Assembly (NCBI RefSeq): GCF_900111605.1
Contig: NZ_FOIA01000016.1
Span: 1-64,000, forward strand
Length of the DNA stretch: 64,000 nucleotides
Direction of reading: 5' to 3'
From: Nitrosomonas marina
Lineage (GTDB): Bacteria > Pseudomonadota > Gammaproteobacteria > Burkholderiales > Nitrosomonadaceae
Both the position numbers and the translations under genes were made by a program. The notes below the pieces were generated by a model. It did not search any database and had not been told where the DNA came from. It worked only from the letters and a program-made list of their open reading frames with translations. Positions 37,301 to 44,807 of the stretch are shown here, piece by piece; the first letter of the stretch is position 1; each line of letters opens with the position of its first letter.

Positions 37301-38581
37301 GGCCTCTTCACCATCTGGTCCAACAATCGCATTTGAAGCTGACAGATTTAAATCCGCTTCGCCTTCAATGACAACACTGCCATTGGTGCCGGTATCCATT
37401 GGCAGACTCAACAGACCAATGGAGTTTGACGCAGTACCTGCACTATTCAGATTTACGTTTTCATAGCCCTGGCCTGCAACGCCCAGCCCTGTAATGCCTG
37501 ATGCATTTTGACCAATATTGAGATTTAACAATTGAACATTGTTGATTTCCATCGACACGCTGTTTTCACCTGACAGCACTCCCGCTGCATATGAAAACTC
37601 AACCGTGCCATCATCATTCGCATTCGTATTTGATAAAGACAGTTGATCAACTGTCGCATCTTGAATATTTCCCACTTCTGCACGGTTAACCGCTTCTGAA
37701 ACGCGCTTGATATTAATAGCAGTCAATCCGCTGGCATCCTGCATATCCAACGCGCGCACCGCACCCCCTTCAGATCCATCAGAACCAGAGAATGTCAGAT
37801 TTGCGGTTTGAATATTATTCAATGTCGGGGTAATCGTTGTGCCACCGTTGTCGTTTGCATTACCCAGGGTTGCATTTAATGTTGGATTTGGGCCAACACC
37901 AGTCAGTTCATCCTCATCCTGCAGTGCATTAATACGATCATTTCCACCAGGTGTGAAAACCAAACCAGCCAAAAAGGTATTAGCTGATGCAATATCGGTA
38001 TCAGCCGTCAGGGTAAAACTTCCAGGAATACCAACACCGGCATTGGCCAGAACCTGGTCAATATCGTCTTGTGAAATAGGACCTGAACCTGTAATCAGCG
38101 GATCATCCAGCACAGCCTGCATGGTCGCCAGATCGGAGCTTGATGCTTCTGCGTTATAGGCCTTGGCCACAGCCGCTTTGTTTTCCAGCAGTTGCGCCGT
38201 TTCGGCAAACTCTGCCGGCAGCTCTGGCTGCATCAGATATACGACTGCCTGGTAGACCAGCGTGCCGATTTCCGTACCACCATCAATGCCTGCTTCAAAA
38301 TGATTGATTGCCAGCGTTGCGGGGCTTCCCTCAACGCCATCCGCCGTCAAACCAAAGTTACCGGCCAGTACGGCAGCCTGTTCTGCTGAAGTGCTTGCAG
38401 AACCCATCACACCGTCCGTAAATTCCGTTTTGGTGGTCAGGATATTTAACACTTCAGGAATTGACAAACCATTATCGACAGCATTTTCCAGCTGCGCGTT
38501 GATCTCCTTTCCTGCAGCAGCGTCAAAAAGCCCTATAACACCTTTCAGAAGTTTAGTTTGGTCTTCACTAGATATAGCCAT
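34325..38581 (-). CDS. Giant acidic surface protein, predicted T1SS substrate
   Basis: 1418 residues from the ATG at 38581, chosen for its AAGGGAG site; a start 33 bases upstream lacks one. The protein is very acidic and Asn/Asp/Gly/Thr-rich with no cysteine. The first 190 residues are helical (KLLKGVIGLFDAAAGKEINA, TLVYQAVVYLMQ, LENKAAVAKAYN) and resemble DUF4214-like modules of secreted surface proteins. A beta-solenoid-like body follows with many NxTI/NLTL strands and scattered RTX motifs (SGGEGADTLVAF, GAGDDTVIFDD, SGGDGVNTLVIDG). A Calx-beta domain (about 1220-1305) and a tail ending STVAIEVI close it. It lacks the QRGVVS module. S-layer or giant adhesin is the best guess. Confidence 0.82.
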   Translation of the reverse strand: MAISSEDQTKLLKGVIGLFDAAAGKEINAQLENAVDNGLSIPEVLNILTTKTEFTDGVMGSASTSAEQAAVLAGNFGLTADGVEGSPATLAINHFEAGIDGGTEIGTLVYQAVVYLMQPELPAEFAETAQLLENKAAVAKAYNAEASSSDLATMQAVLDDPLITGSGPISQDDIDQVLANAGVGIPGSFTLTADTDIASANTFLAGLVFTPGGNDRINALQDEDELTGVGPNPTLNATLGNANDNGGTTITPTLNNIQTANLTFSGSDGSEGGAVRALDMQDASGLTAINIKRVSEAVNRAEVGNIQDATVDQLSLSNTNANDDGTVEFSYAAGVLSGENSVSMEINNVQLLNLNIGQNASGITGLGVAGQGYENVNLNSAGTASNSIGLLSLPMDTGTNGSVVIEGEADLNLSASNAIVGPDGEEAVVHLGGIDQTQGRLATVDASGMTGALTLNIGPGFVSTGKADTSGVDQDVTIIGSAADDTFYLNDLVQAGDSISGGEGADTLVAFQGGVLGSVTGVETVDVQLYNADVRLDMNQFPDTTTLNVRNISDDSNFNATDPGTDQVARFDNMSAAQAADMHIQHSTTGNGGIVDTTIDARLASVSGNDELLSVSIDEGVNSDKRFNFTVKTNQVGGNGVENVTIIDNDSESNSVELTSFATHKGTITIQGGIAGKFLNFDVDTAAAAGLETDLDEATIAAQEEGGDTYDAAEADDVMAAEAANGLQGLDLISTTGGTANGLGRQDVAALDTQVRVVAGTIDAAEAVGDIIVRVSSTAANTDGGQTITMGAGDDTVIFDDVSPSSTTRGTAGLTNADHVSGGDGVNTLVIDGNGTDIVIQQSEWDNVDGFQNLYLAGNGAGNKYFIQLDNDMIDANGENGDIVHISNDDGSIVTVNPDPNDGIVEGNVDRRVSNNDVRIDATTLSANNHFSYDGEEGTGSTVDRFVLNDANANGGNIIDGGEADISNNVDERDAAGNLVQAGAGIANNDVLEIRNTSTLTTSDLANIKNVGNIVINNDQATTQTLNLTLNNTVVDALVDAGHAATPSQTETLNITANDGQMTDPAGTDLTPIAASVLNINARDLNGAFGLNITGDQSFGGLDNIELTIAYGGAGHVINLGGAQDNPLTAEVEKDTIDINGLDINGSVAFYNDPLTPGGRVYVFTNSTGATTQHAIANFNNVALTLTDTDDNEVTAVQIEPPVGDPVFAISADQDSVDEGNSAVFSVTSANTEAGDTIGYTISGVDADDVDGGELTGTATVDADGNATISIGVAFDGVEEGQETLTVTLDGGASASVTVNDSVEPPVQPVPVTDDITAADGAEVFSLAEDYVGQFEITGFDITEDSIQFDLDPSDNGITTLDALNGFELADENIVAVQQNQITGSTFINLGIDEATGNAISLELIGVADPSTVAIEVI

Positions 38582-39290
38582 GGGAGCTCCCTTGTTAAAA
38601 AAATTAAAAAACATTATTTACTTCAATATAGATAGTAAATCACTTGCAAGCTTTTCACTTATCTTTTAAATCCATCATTCAGACCTCGGATTTATATCAG
38701 CAATATTGCCCTTGTTACTTTTTTATTTAGCTGTTTGTTAAAGCGCTGTAACAATTCTGTAATATGAGATTACTATATAGCCAATATTAACCCATAAGCC
38801 GAGTCAAGCTGAATTCTGCACAAAACCAGCCTAGTTTGCAAGTAAAATACCCTAGTCGCCATTTTTACTTGTTGCATCTTTACAACAACCCGGCAAACGT
38901 CGACTGATTATCATTTGACAGGCCGACCAAATTAGAAAGCAGTTTATATTTCAAAACTAATTTATTGATTACGCGTTATAACAATGAACGAGTCACTTCA
39001 ATCATTCAAACTATCACAATTACGGCACAATCCGAAATGATGGCAATTCAGCCCGCCACACACGGTACGTTGACTGTGTTTTTTCCCAAAAACGATTACA
39101 ACCACTTGATATATAGAATAATTATTAAACCTATTCTCAGAGTAACACCCGGTGGCATTTGAATTTTTATGCATTCACACTTCATGTATTAACATAATAC
39201 CGCAATAAAAAACTGCAACAACAAACCCGCGAACCCCGGTTTCAAATCTGCGATAATTGTTTTTTTCAATTCTACCGTTCAATATATCTT
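38582..39290. other. Gene-free divergent promoter region
   Basis: This AT-rich stretch holds the promoters for the giant surface protein (minus) and the glycan cluster (plus). I see no convincing gene; the frame at 38965-39162 has no family resemblance. No clear paired -35/-10 boxes or palindromes stood out. Confidence 0.4.
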
Positions 39291-40118
39291 TTGCACCCCG
39301 GAAGAAAAATCACAATTCCAGATATATTTCTATGCCTGACGCAGCATTATCAACTGGCGCTGCAAATGATCAGGCGCGAAATAACCAGCCGTTACCGCGG
39401 CTCCATCCTCGGCCTGCTCTGGTCTTTTGTCACGCCATTACTAATGCTGGCCATTTACACATTTGTCTTTAGCGTGGTATTCAAGGCACGGCTGGAACTT
39501 GCAGATGGTACAGACAACAGATTCGAATTTGCAATGGTCCTGTTTGCCGGCCTGATCATATTCAATTTATTCTCCGAATGCATGACTCGCGCACCTGCAC
39601 TGATTCTGAACAATGTCAATTATGTCAAGCGCATTATTTTTCCGCTGGAAATTCTGCCCTGGATTACCCTTGGCGCTGCGCTTTTTCACACTGGCATCAG
39701 TTTTCTGGTCCTGTTTGCATTTCTACTATGTATCGGTCAATCCCTTTTCTGGACGGCCCTGCTGCTGCCTGTTGTCATATTCCCTTTCATACTGTTGACA
39801 ATGGGGCTGTCCTGGTTCCTTGCATCTATCGGCGTTTTTGTCCGCGACATTAGTCAATTCATCGGTCTTGTTCTGACCATGCTGTTATTTATGAGCCCCA
39901 TTTTTTATCCTGCCTCCGCGCTGCCGGAATCAGTCCGCGCCTATCTGTTCCTGAACCCGCTGACATTTATCATTGAGCAGACACGCGCGGTTATCCTGTT
40001 CGGACAATTACCGGACTGGGCAGGCATGGCCGTTTATTATGCAATCGGTTTTCTGGTTGCGTGGGGTGGCCTGGCATGGTTTCAGAAAACCCGCAAAGGT
40101 TTTGGCGATGTCTTATGA
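39291..40118 (+). CDS. ABC-2 type polysaccharide export permease (Wzm-like)
   Basis: 275 residues with six hydrophobic segments, an inner-membrane permease for O-antigen-type or teichoic-type glycans. The N-terminal amphipathic LALQMIRREITSRYRGSILG and LLWSFVTPLLMLAIYTFVF are the classic start of Wzm/TagG permeases, and FLASIGVFVRDISQF, SPIFYPASALPE and LNPLTFIIEQTR are further family marks. The start is a TTG at 39291; an ATG at 39366 would remove part of the conserved N-terminal helix. The 3' end overlaps the ATPase gene by 11 bases. It opens the glycan cluster. Confidence 0.9.
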   Translation: MHPGRKITIPDIFLCLTQHYQLALQMIRREITSRYRGSILGLLWSFVTPLLMLAIYTFVFSVVFKARLELADGTDNRFEFAMVLFAGLIIFNLFSECMTRAPALILNNVNYVKRIIFPLEILPWITLGAALFHTGISFLVLFAFLLCIGQSLFWTALLLPVVIFPFILLTMGLSWFLASIGVFVRDISQFIGLVLTMLLFMSPIFYPASALPESVRAYLFLNPLTFIIEQTRAVILFGQLPDWAGMAVYYAIGFLVAWGGLAWFQKTRKGFGDVL

Positions 40119-41427
40119 TACCGGCAGAGAAGCTGCTTCCGGCCCGGCAGCTTCAGAAAAAAATATCGCAGCAGCGATACAGGCAACAGGCCTGTCCAAA
40201 TGTTACCAGCTGTACAACACCCCCCGCGACCGGCTTAAACAGTTTTTATGGCGCGGCAGACGGCAGTATTACCGTGAATTGTGGGCGCTGCAGAATATAG
40301 ATCTGACAGTATCTCACGGCGAGGTTGTCGGTATTGTAGGCCAGAACGGCTCCGGCAAATCCACATTGCTGCAGCTGATCTGCGGCACACTCACGCCAAC
40401 CAGCGGAGAAATCAGTGTTGAAGGCCGCGTTGCTGCTTTGCTGGAACTCGGCGCCGGGTTCAACCCGGAATTTACCGGGCGTGAGAACATTTACATGAAT
40501 GCAGCCATTCTGGGCCTGAGCCAGTCGGAGATAGAAGACCGTATCGATCGTATTATCGATTTTTCAGGCATCCACGATTTTATCGACCAGCCTGTCAAAA
40601 CGTATTCCAGCGGCATGTTTGTGCGCCTGGCTTTTTCAGTTGCGATCAACGTAGACCCTGAAATTCTGGTCATTGACGAGGCCTTGTCTGTCGGAGACGG
40701 CGCGTTCTCACGCAAATCCTTCAACCGCATCATGCAATTGCGCGACGCCGGCAAAACCATTTTGTTCTGCTCGCATTCCATGTTTCAGGTCGAGTCATTA
40801 TGTTCTCGTGCCATCTGGATTGATCAGGGCAGAATGATGGCGGATGATGAAGCAGCCAGGGTTGTCGCTGATTACCAGACATTTCTGGACAAAAGCGCGG
40901 CAACCCAGAACGGCGGTACCGTCACAATAACACCGCAAGCCGGGAAAACGCCCCCACCGGCAGAACCCGTTCAGTTTTCACCCGGGCGCGCCCGCCTCAA
41001 AACAGTCAGAATACTGGCTGACGGGCGGGATTACAAAAGCACGCCCATCATCAGCGGCCAGTCCACGCTGTCGGTTCAAATCACATTTTTATCGGACCCG
41101 GAGCTGCCATGCCCGAACATCGCCATCACCATCCACAGTATGGATGCGCGCACCATCACCAGCGCAGCAACCTGGGAAGACCATATCACACCGGTCCGCC
41201 AACAGGATGGCACCGGCGGCATCTGCCTGACGATCGATCAGCTGCCCCTGCTGAAAGGCGAATATTTTGTCAGCGTGCATCTATTGTGCGAGCGCGGCAT
41301 TCATATTTATGAGTCCGCAAAAGCCATTGCAACTTTTCAGGTTGACCAGGAAGGCCGTTTGCAGGGGTACTTCAGACTGGCCCACCGCTGGGAAAAAGAC
41401 ACGCACTTTCCACACGACAACCCTTGA
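40108..41427 (+). CDS. ABC transporter ATPase with C-terminal glycan-binding domain (Wzt-like)
   Basis: 439 residues from the ATG inside the end of the permease gene. ABC domain about 20-265: Walker A GQNGSGKST (78-86), signature YSSGM (176-180) in place of LSGGQ as in Wzt proteins, Walker B ILVIDE (196-201), and GFNPEFTGRENIYMNAAILG, typical of Wzt/TagH. A linker and a beta-sandwich (about 305-435) follow; in known Wzt proteins this domain recognises the modified end of the finished polymer, so export here probably needs a defined terminal sugar modification. With Wzm it forms the inner-membrane exporter of the glycan built by the genes downstream. Confidence 0.92.
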   Translation: MSYDTGREAASGPAASEKNIAAAIQATGLSKCYQLYNTPRDRLKQFLWRGRRQYYRELWALQNIDLTVSHGEVVGIVGQNGSGKSTLLQLICGTLTPTSGEISVEGRVAALLELGAGFNPEFTGRENIYMNAAILGLSQSEIEDRIDRIIDFSGIHDFIDQPVKTYSSGMFVRLAFSVAINVDPEILVIDEALSVGDGAFSRKSFNRIMQLRDAGKTILFCSHSMFQVESLCSRAIWIDQGRMMADDEAARVVADYQTFLDKSAATQNGGTVTITPQAGKTPPPAEPVQFSPGRARLKTVRILADGRDYKSTPIISGQSTLSVQITFLSDPELPCPNIAITIHSMDARTITSAATWEDHITPVRQQDGTGGICLTIDQLPLLKGEYFVSVHLLCERGIHIYESAKAIATFQVDQEGRLQGYFRLAHRWEKDTHFPHDNP

Positions 41428-41435
41428 CGGATTTC

Positions 41436-42419
41436 ATGGAAACACTGACAGGCGATCAGCGCGACAAAAAATGGCAATGCCGCTGGGCTGCGCAGCACGA
41501 CCAGGACGCGCTGCTCGCACTGTTCAAATCTGCATTCGGCCGCCCCATGCCGGACGGACTCTGGCAATGGAAGTATGCCTGGCAAAGCAAACCCGGCATG
41601 CTGGCTTATACCGACGATGGGATCATTGCCTATTATGGCGGCATGCCCCGTACATTCTGTCTCAATAACAAAGCTATCAAGGCGGTGCAAATCTGCGATG
41701 TCATGGTGGCGCCACAAATGCGCGGCATTCTGACACGCAGAGGTCCGTTTATGCAGACTGCCGATACTTTTCTGAGCGAGCAGGCGGGCACAGACAAGCC
41801 TTTTCGTTTTGCGTTCGGTTTCCCTTCACACCGGCATGCAAAGCTGGGCGAAAAAACCGGATGGTACACACGCTCGGATACGTTTCTGGAAACCATCTGG
41901 CCTGCCAAACGCGTTCGTCCCTATTTATCCGCATGGTTCAAAACCAGACCGCTGAGTCCGCACGATTCAGCCACGGTGAATGCGCTCTGGCACATCATGC
42001 GATCGACTCTTCCGGATTGTCTGATACCCCGGAAAGATGCCGCTTTCTTCAACTGGCGTTACTACCGGCATCCGAGTCATACCTATACGACCTATGTCGT
42101 TTCGAGACGATGGAAAAGCAAACCAGTGGGTATTTTTACACTACGCGACCATGGCGCCGGTTCCGATATGGAACTCATGGACCTGCTTGGGCCGCCTGAT
42201 ATACTGCCAATCCTGCTGAGCACTGCGCTGCGTATCACTAAAGCCGCTGGCCGAAAGCGGTTATTCAGCTGGATGACCCCAGCAGTTTTGCAACAACTGC
42301 CAGCACCCGAAACCGCACAGGAAATATCCGGCGTATATGTGACACCCGATTACAAGCGAAAGATTGAAGAACAGCGTCTGCACTGGTGGCTGATGTGCGG
42401 GGACACTGATTTTCATTAG
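41436..42419 (+). CDS. GNAT-like acetyltransferase of the glycan cluster
   Basis: 327 residues from the first ATG; a TTG 12 bases upstream overlaps the Wzt stop. The middle has a GNAT-like core: LAYTDDGIIAYYGGMPRTF, then ICDVMVAPQMRGILTRRGPF, which is the acyl-CoA-binding strand-loop-helix (V.P..RG....G), and FAFGFPSHRHAKLGEKTGW, typical of the large GNAT/FemAB-related proteins in polysaccharide clusters. It may acetylate a sugar amine or other group on the exported glycan, possibly the mark read by Wzt; the substrate cannot be told. The C-terminal part repeats a weaker GNAT-like pattern. Confidence 0.72.
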   Translation: METLTGDQRDKKWQCRWAAQHDQDALLALFKSAFGRPMPDGLWQWKYAWQSKPGMLAYTDDGIIAYYGGMPRTFCLNNKAIKAVQICDVMVAPQMRGILTRRGPFMQTADTFLSEQAGTDKPFRFAFGFPSHRHAKLGEKTGWYTRSDTFLETIWPAKRVRPYLSAWFKTRPLSPHDSATVNALWHIMRSTLPDCLIPRKDAAFFNWRYYRHPSHTYTTYVVSRRWKSKPVGIFTLRDHGAGSDMELMDLLGPPDILPILLSTALRITKAAGRKRLFSWMTPAVLQQLPAPETAQEISGVYVTPDYKRKIEEQRLHWWLMCGDTDFH

Positions 42420-42460
42420 CAGGAGCCTGACTAACGGCCCGAAATCTCGATACTTGCTTT

Positions 42461-43513
42461 ATGAATGACATTCGCCCAACCCGGGGAATCAATATATCGA
42501 TCGAACTGTTACGTGGCGTCGCCGCCATTATGGTCATGCTGTGTCATTATGCCGTGATACTACAGGGGACTGAGCGTGGCTGGTTGAATTTTTTCTATAC
42601 CGGAGTCGATTTTTTTTTCGTCATCAGCGGTTTTGTTTTTGCTCCAACACTGCTTGCACCGGCCCGGGAAAATGCAGCGGCATTTGCCACCAGGCGCGTT
42701 TTCAGGATCTATCCGCTGTTTTTGGCTGCGATTGTTTTTTACGCCCTATTGCCCCATAAAACCTGGGATAACAGCATTATTCTGCAGCACGCCCTGTTTC
42801 TTCATACCGCTGTTTCCAAAGAAATTGCTTTTTATTACAACCCTGCATTCTGGTCTCTCCCTGTAGAAATGGAGTTCTACATGCTTATCGCTTTTTGTGT
42901 GTTTCTCAGAATACGCAGCACATCCTTTATCATGATATTCCTGTTTGGGTTTTCGCTTCTGACCGGACTCATGGCACATCAATTCCTGCCAGCCGATTCG
43001 CACGCAAAACTGGTACTTTCCCATCATTTGCCAACTATTCTTCCAGAGTTCCTGCTGGGGACACTGGCATTTCAAATAAGTAGAAAGTGCGCCCAATTGC
43101 CGGGCCTGGTTCTTGGCGCCGCAGGCCTGGTCCTGCTATTCATGCTTGGACAGGGTTTTGTTACGCACGGCGACACTATGTCTGACCTGACCTATGGTCA
43201 GTTTAATCTGTTATGCGCACTGGGTTATCAATGGATCCTCATCGCTGCCGTCGTGCTGTTCAGCCCGGCCCGCGCCGGTGCTCCTCTCTCACAGCTGGCA
43301 AGCGCCCTGGGAAATCTCAGTTATGGTATTTATTTGTTCCACAATGCAATACCGCCTTTATTGAAACACTATTTTCAACTTGACGGCATGCTTTTGTTTA
43401 CAAGTTCCACCGTGGGCACTCTTTGTATCGCCGCTGTCATGTACAATATACTGGAAAACCCCGCACGCAACTATGGCAGACACTTTGCCCGGCAACTCTA
43501 TAGACCCGGCTGA
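42461..43513 (+). CDS. Membrane acyltransferase, acyltransferase-3 (OafA/YrhL) family
   Basis: 350 residues with about ten transmembrane segments. The start INISIELLRGVAAIMVMLCHY carries the R-x10-H signature of acyltransferase 3 proteins, followed by GVDFFFVISGFVFA and RRVFRIYPLF; near the end are GNLSYGIYLFHNAI and NILENPAR. These proteins transfer acetyl or other acyl groups across the inner membrane to sugar hydroxyls of LPS, O-antigen or exopolysaccharide. The ATG is 41 bases after the preceding stop with no clear ribosome-binding site. Long ORFs in the other frames over its 3' end are shadows or overlap into the next glycosyltransferase. Confidence 0.9.
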   Translation: MNDIRPTRGINISIELLRGVAAIMVMLCHYAVILQGTERGWLNFFYTGVDFFFVISGFVFAPTLLAPARENAAAFATRRVFRIYPLFLAAIVFYALLPHKTWDNSIILQHALFLHTAVSKEIAFYYNPAFWSLPVEMEFYMLIAFCVFLRIRSTSFIMIFLFGFSLLTGLMAHQFLPADSHAKLVLSHHLPTILPEFLLGTLAFQISRKCAQLPGLVLGAAGLVLLFMLGQGFVTHGDTMSDLTYGQFNLLCALGYQWILIAAVVLFSPARAGAPLSQLASALGNLSYGIYLFHNAIPPLLKHYFQLDGMLLFTSSTVGTLCIAAVMYNILENPARNYGRHFARQLYRPG

Positions 43514-43709
43514 CCGGATTCGCGCAAACAGCAGGAAAACAGCAGACAGCGGTTCATCCATCGGCTCGTTCTTTAACAATGCGCCGCTTGCCGGGTATAT
43601 ATTCTGGAAGTTATATTTCTACTGCCAGATCACACAATCGCACATGATTGCGATGATCAGTCATTTAAGACTGCTACCGCTCAACCACTTACTGCCCAGG
43701 CTTAAAACT

Positions 43710-44807
43710 ATGATTTCGGTCATTCTCGTCAACTACCACGCTTCCCGTCTCGCGATTAAAGCTGTTGCATCCGTCATCGATCAGGCGAACATTGAAAAAC
43801 CCGAGATAATCGTGATTGACAACAGCACGAGTGAATCCGAGCATGCTTTCATGCGCGCACATCTGCCCGACGAAGTCACTTATATCATCAACCAGCACAA
43901 TACCGGTTTCGCCCAGGCCTGCAATCAGGCCTACAGCCGTTCCAGCGGCAAATTCATACTGCTGCTGAATCCGGATGCGCGGCTGCTGCCGGACGCCTTA
44001 TCACGACTCTCGGATTGCCTGATCAAACACCCGGACGCAGGCGCTGTCGGCCCACGAGTTTACTGGGACGACGATTGCCGCTTTTTTATGCCTCCCAGCA
44101 CATTCCCATCCAACACAGGTTTTTATAAAGAAGCCGTGTCCAGACTGCATCCATATCTGGCCAGTTACCCATCGTTTGATTTCCGAAAAAAAGCGCTGCA
44201 ATCATGGACCTGCACTGCACCGATAACCGTGGAAGCATTATCCGGCGGTCATGTACTGCTTCGCCGGGATGCGATCGAACAATGCGGCGGCCTGTTTGAC
44301 GAACGTTTTTTTATGTACTGGGAGGACAGCGATCTCATGCATCGCCTGAAAAAAACAGGATATCGTGTGTATATGGAACCAACAGCGGGCTGCCTGCACT
44401 ATTACGAACATACCAGCACAAAAGATGAACTGATCGCACGGGGATGGCCTGCTTATCTGGACAAGAACCTTGCCCATACAACAGGCTTCCAGATCGCCAA
44501 CTGGCTCAATCAGCGATTGCCCCCTGCAGTAGTTCCTGACATTGAACCACTTGCATGCCACGATGAAAAACTGAGTTTTCCCGTTCCGGCGGAATTAAGT
44601 AACGCCTGGCTTCTGGAACTGGGCACAAGGCCGCAGTTCATACCGGCTATCGGTTTGTTTGGCAGCGGCCCTACGGCGGAAGTCAGCACGGCGTTATTCA
44701 AAAGGCTGCGCGAGAAAACCTACTATGCACGTTTATCCGCGCCCAATTCCAGGCCGGATTTGGTATATTATTGGCAGTGGCAGGGCTATTCGCCAGACAC
44801 GCACTAA
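43710..44807 (+). CDS. Family 2 glycosyltransferase
   Basis: 365 residues. The GT2 (GT-A) fold begins at the ATG 43710 (MISVILVNYHASRLAIKAVA), preceded by CAGG; the frame is open for 110 codons further up, but that part overlaps the acyltransferase gene and lacks family resemblance. EIIVIDNSTSESE and NTGFAQACNQAY bind the nucleotide; ILLLNPDARLLPD carries the metal-binding Asp; VLLRRDAIEQCGGLFDERFF and YWEDSDLMHRLKKTG hold the catalytic ED. It resembles WbbL-type rhamnosyltransferases acting on lipid-linked intermediates at the cytoplasmic membrane. A C-terminal extension of about 110 residues has no match I know. Confidence 0.88.
   Translation: MISVILVNYHASRLAIKAVASVIDQANIEKPEIIVIDNSTSESEHAFMRAHLPDEVTYIINQHNTGFAQACNQAYSRSSGKFILLLNPDARLLPDALSRLSDCLIKHPDAGAVGPRVYWDDDCRFFMPPSTFPSNTGFYKEAVSRLHPYLASYPSFDFRKKALQSWTCTAPITVEALSGGHVLLRRDAIEQCGGLFDERFFMYWEDSDLMHRLKKTGYRVYMEPTAGCLHYYEHTSTKDELIARGWPAYLDKNLAHTTGFQIANWLNQRLPPAVVPDIEPLACHDEKLSFPVPAELSNAWLLELGTRPQFIPAIGLFGSGPTAEVSTALFKRLREKTYYARLSAPNSRPDLVYYWQWQGYSPDTH

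Noticed and set aside
38965..39162. Plus-strand 65-residue ORF before the Wzm gene
   Set aside because: Lies in the AT-rich promoter gap, with no family resemblance or ribosome-binding site.
43380..43709. 110-codon N-terminal extension of the first glycosyltransferase
   Set aside because: It overlaps the end of the acyltransferase gene in another frame; the GT2 fold starts at the ATG at 43710 with a suitable site upstream.
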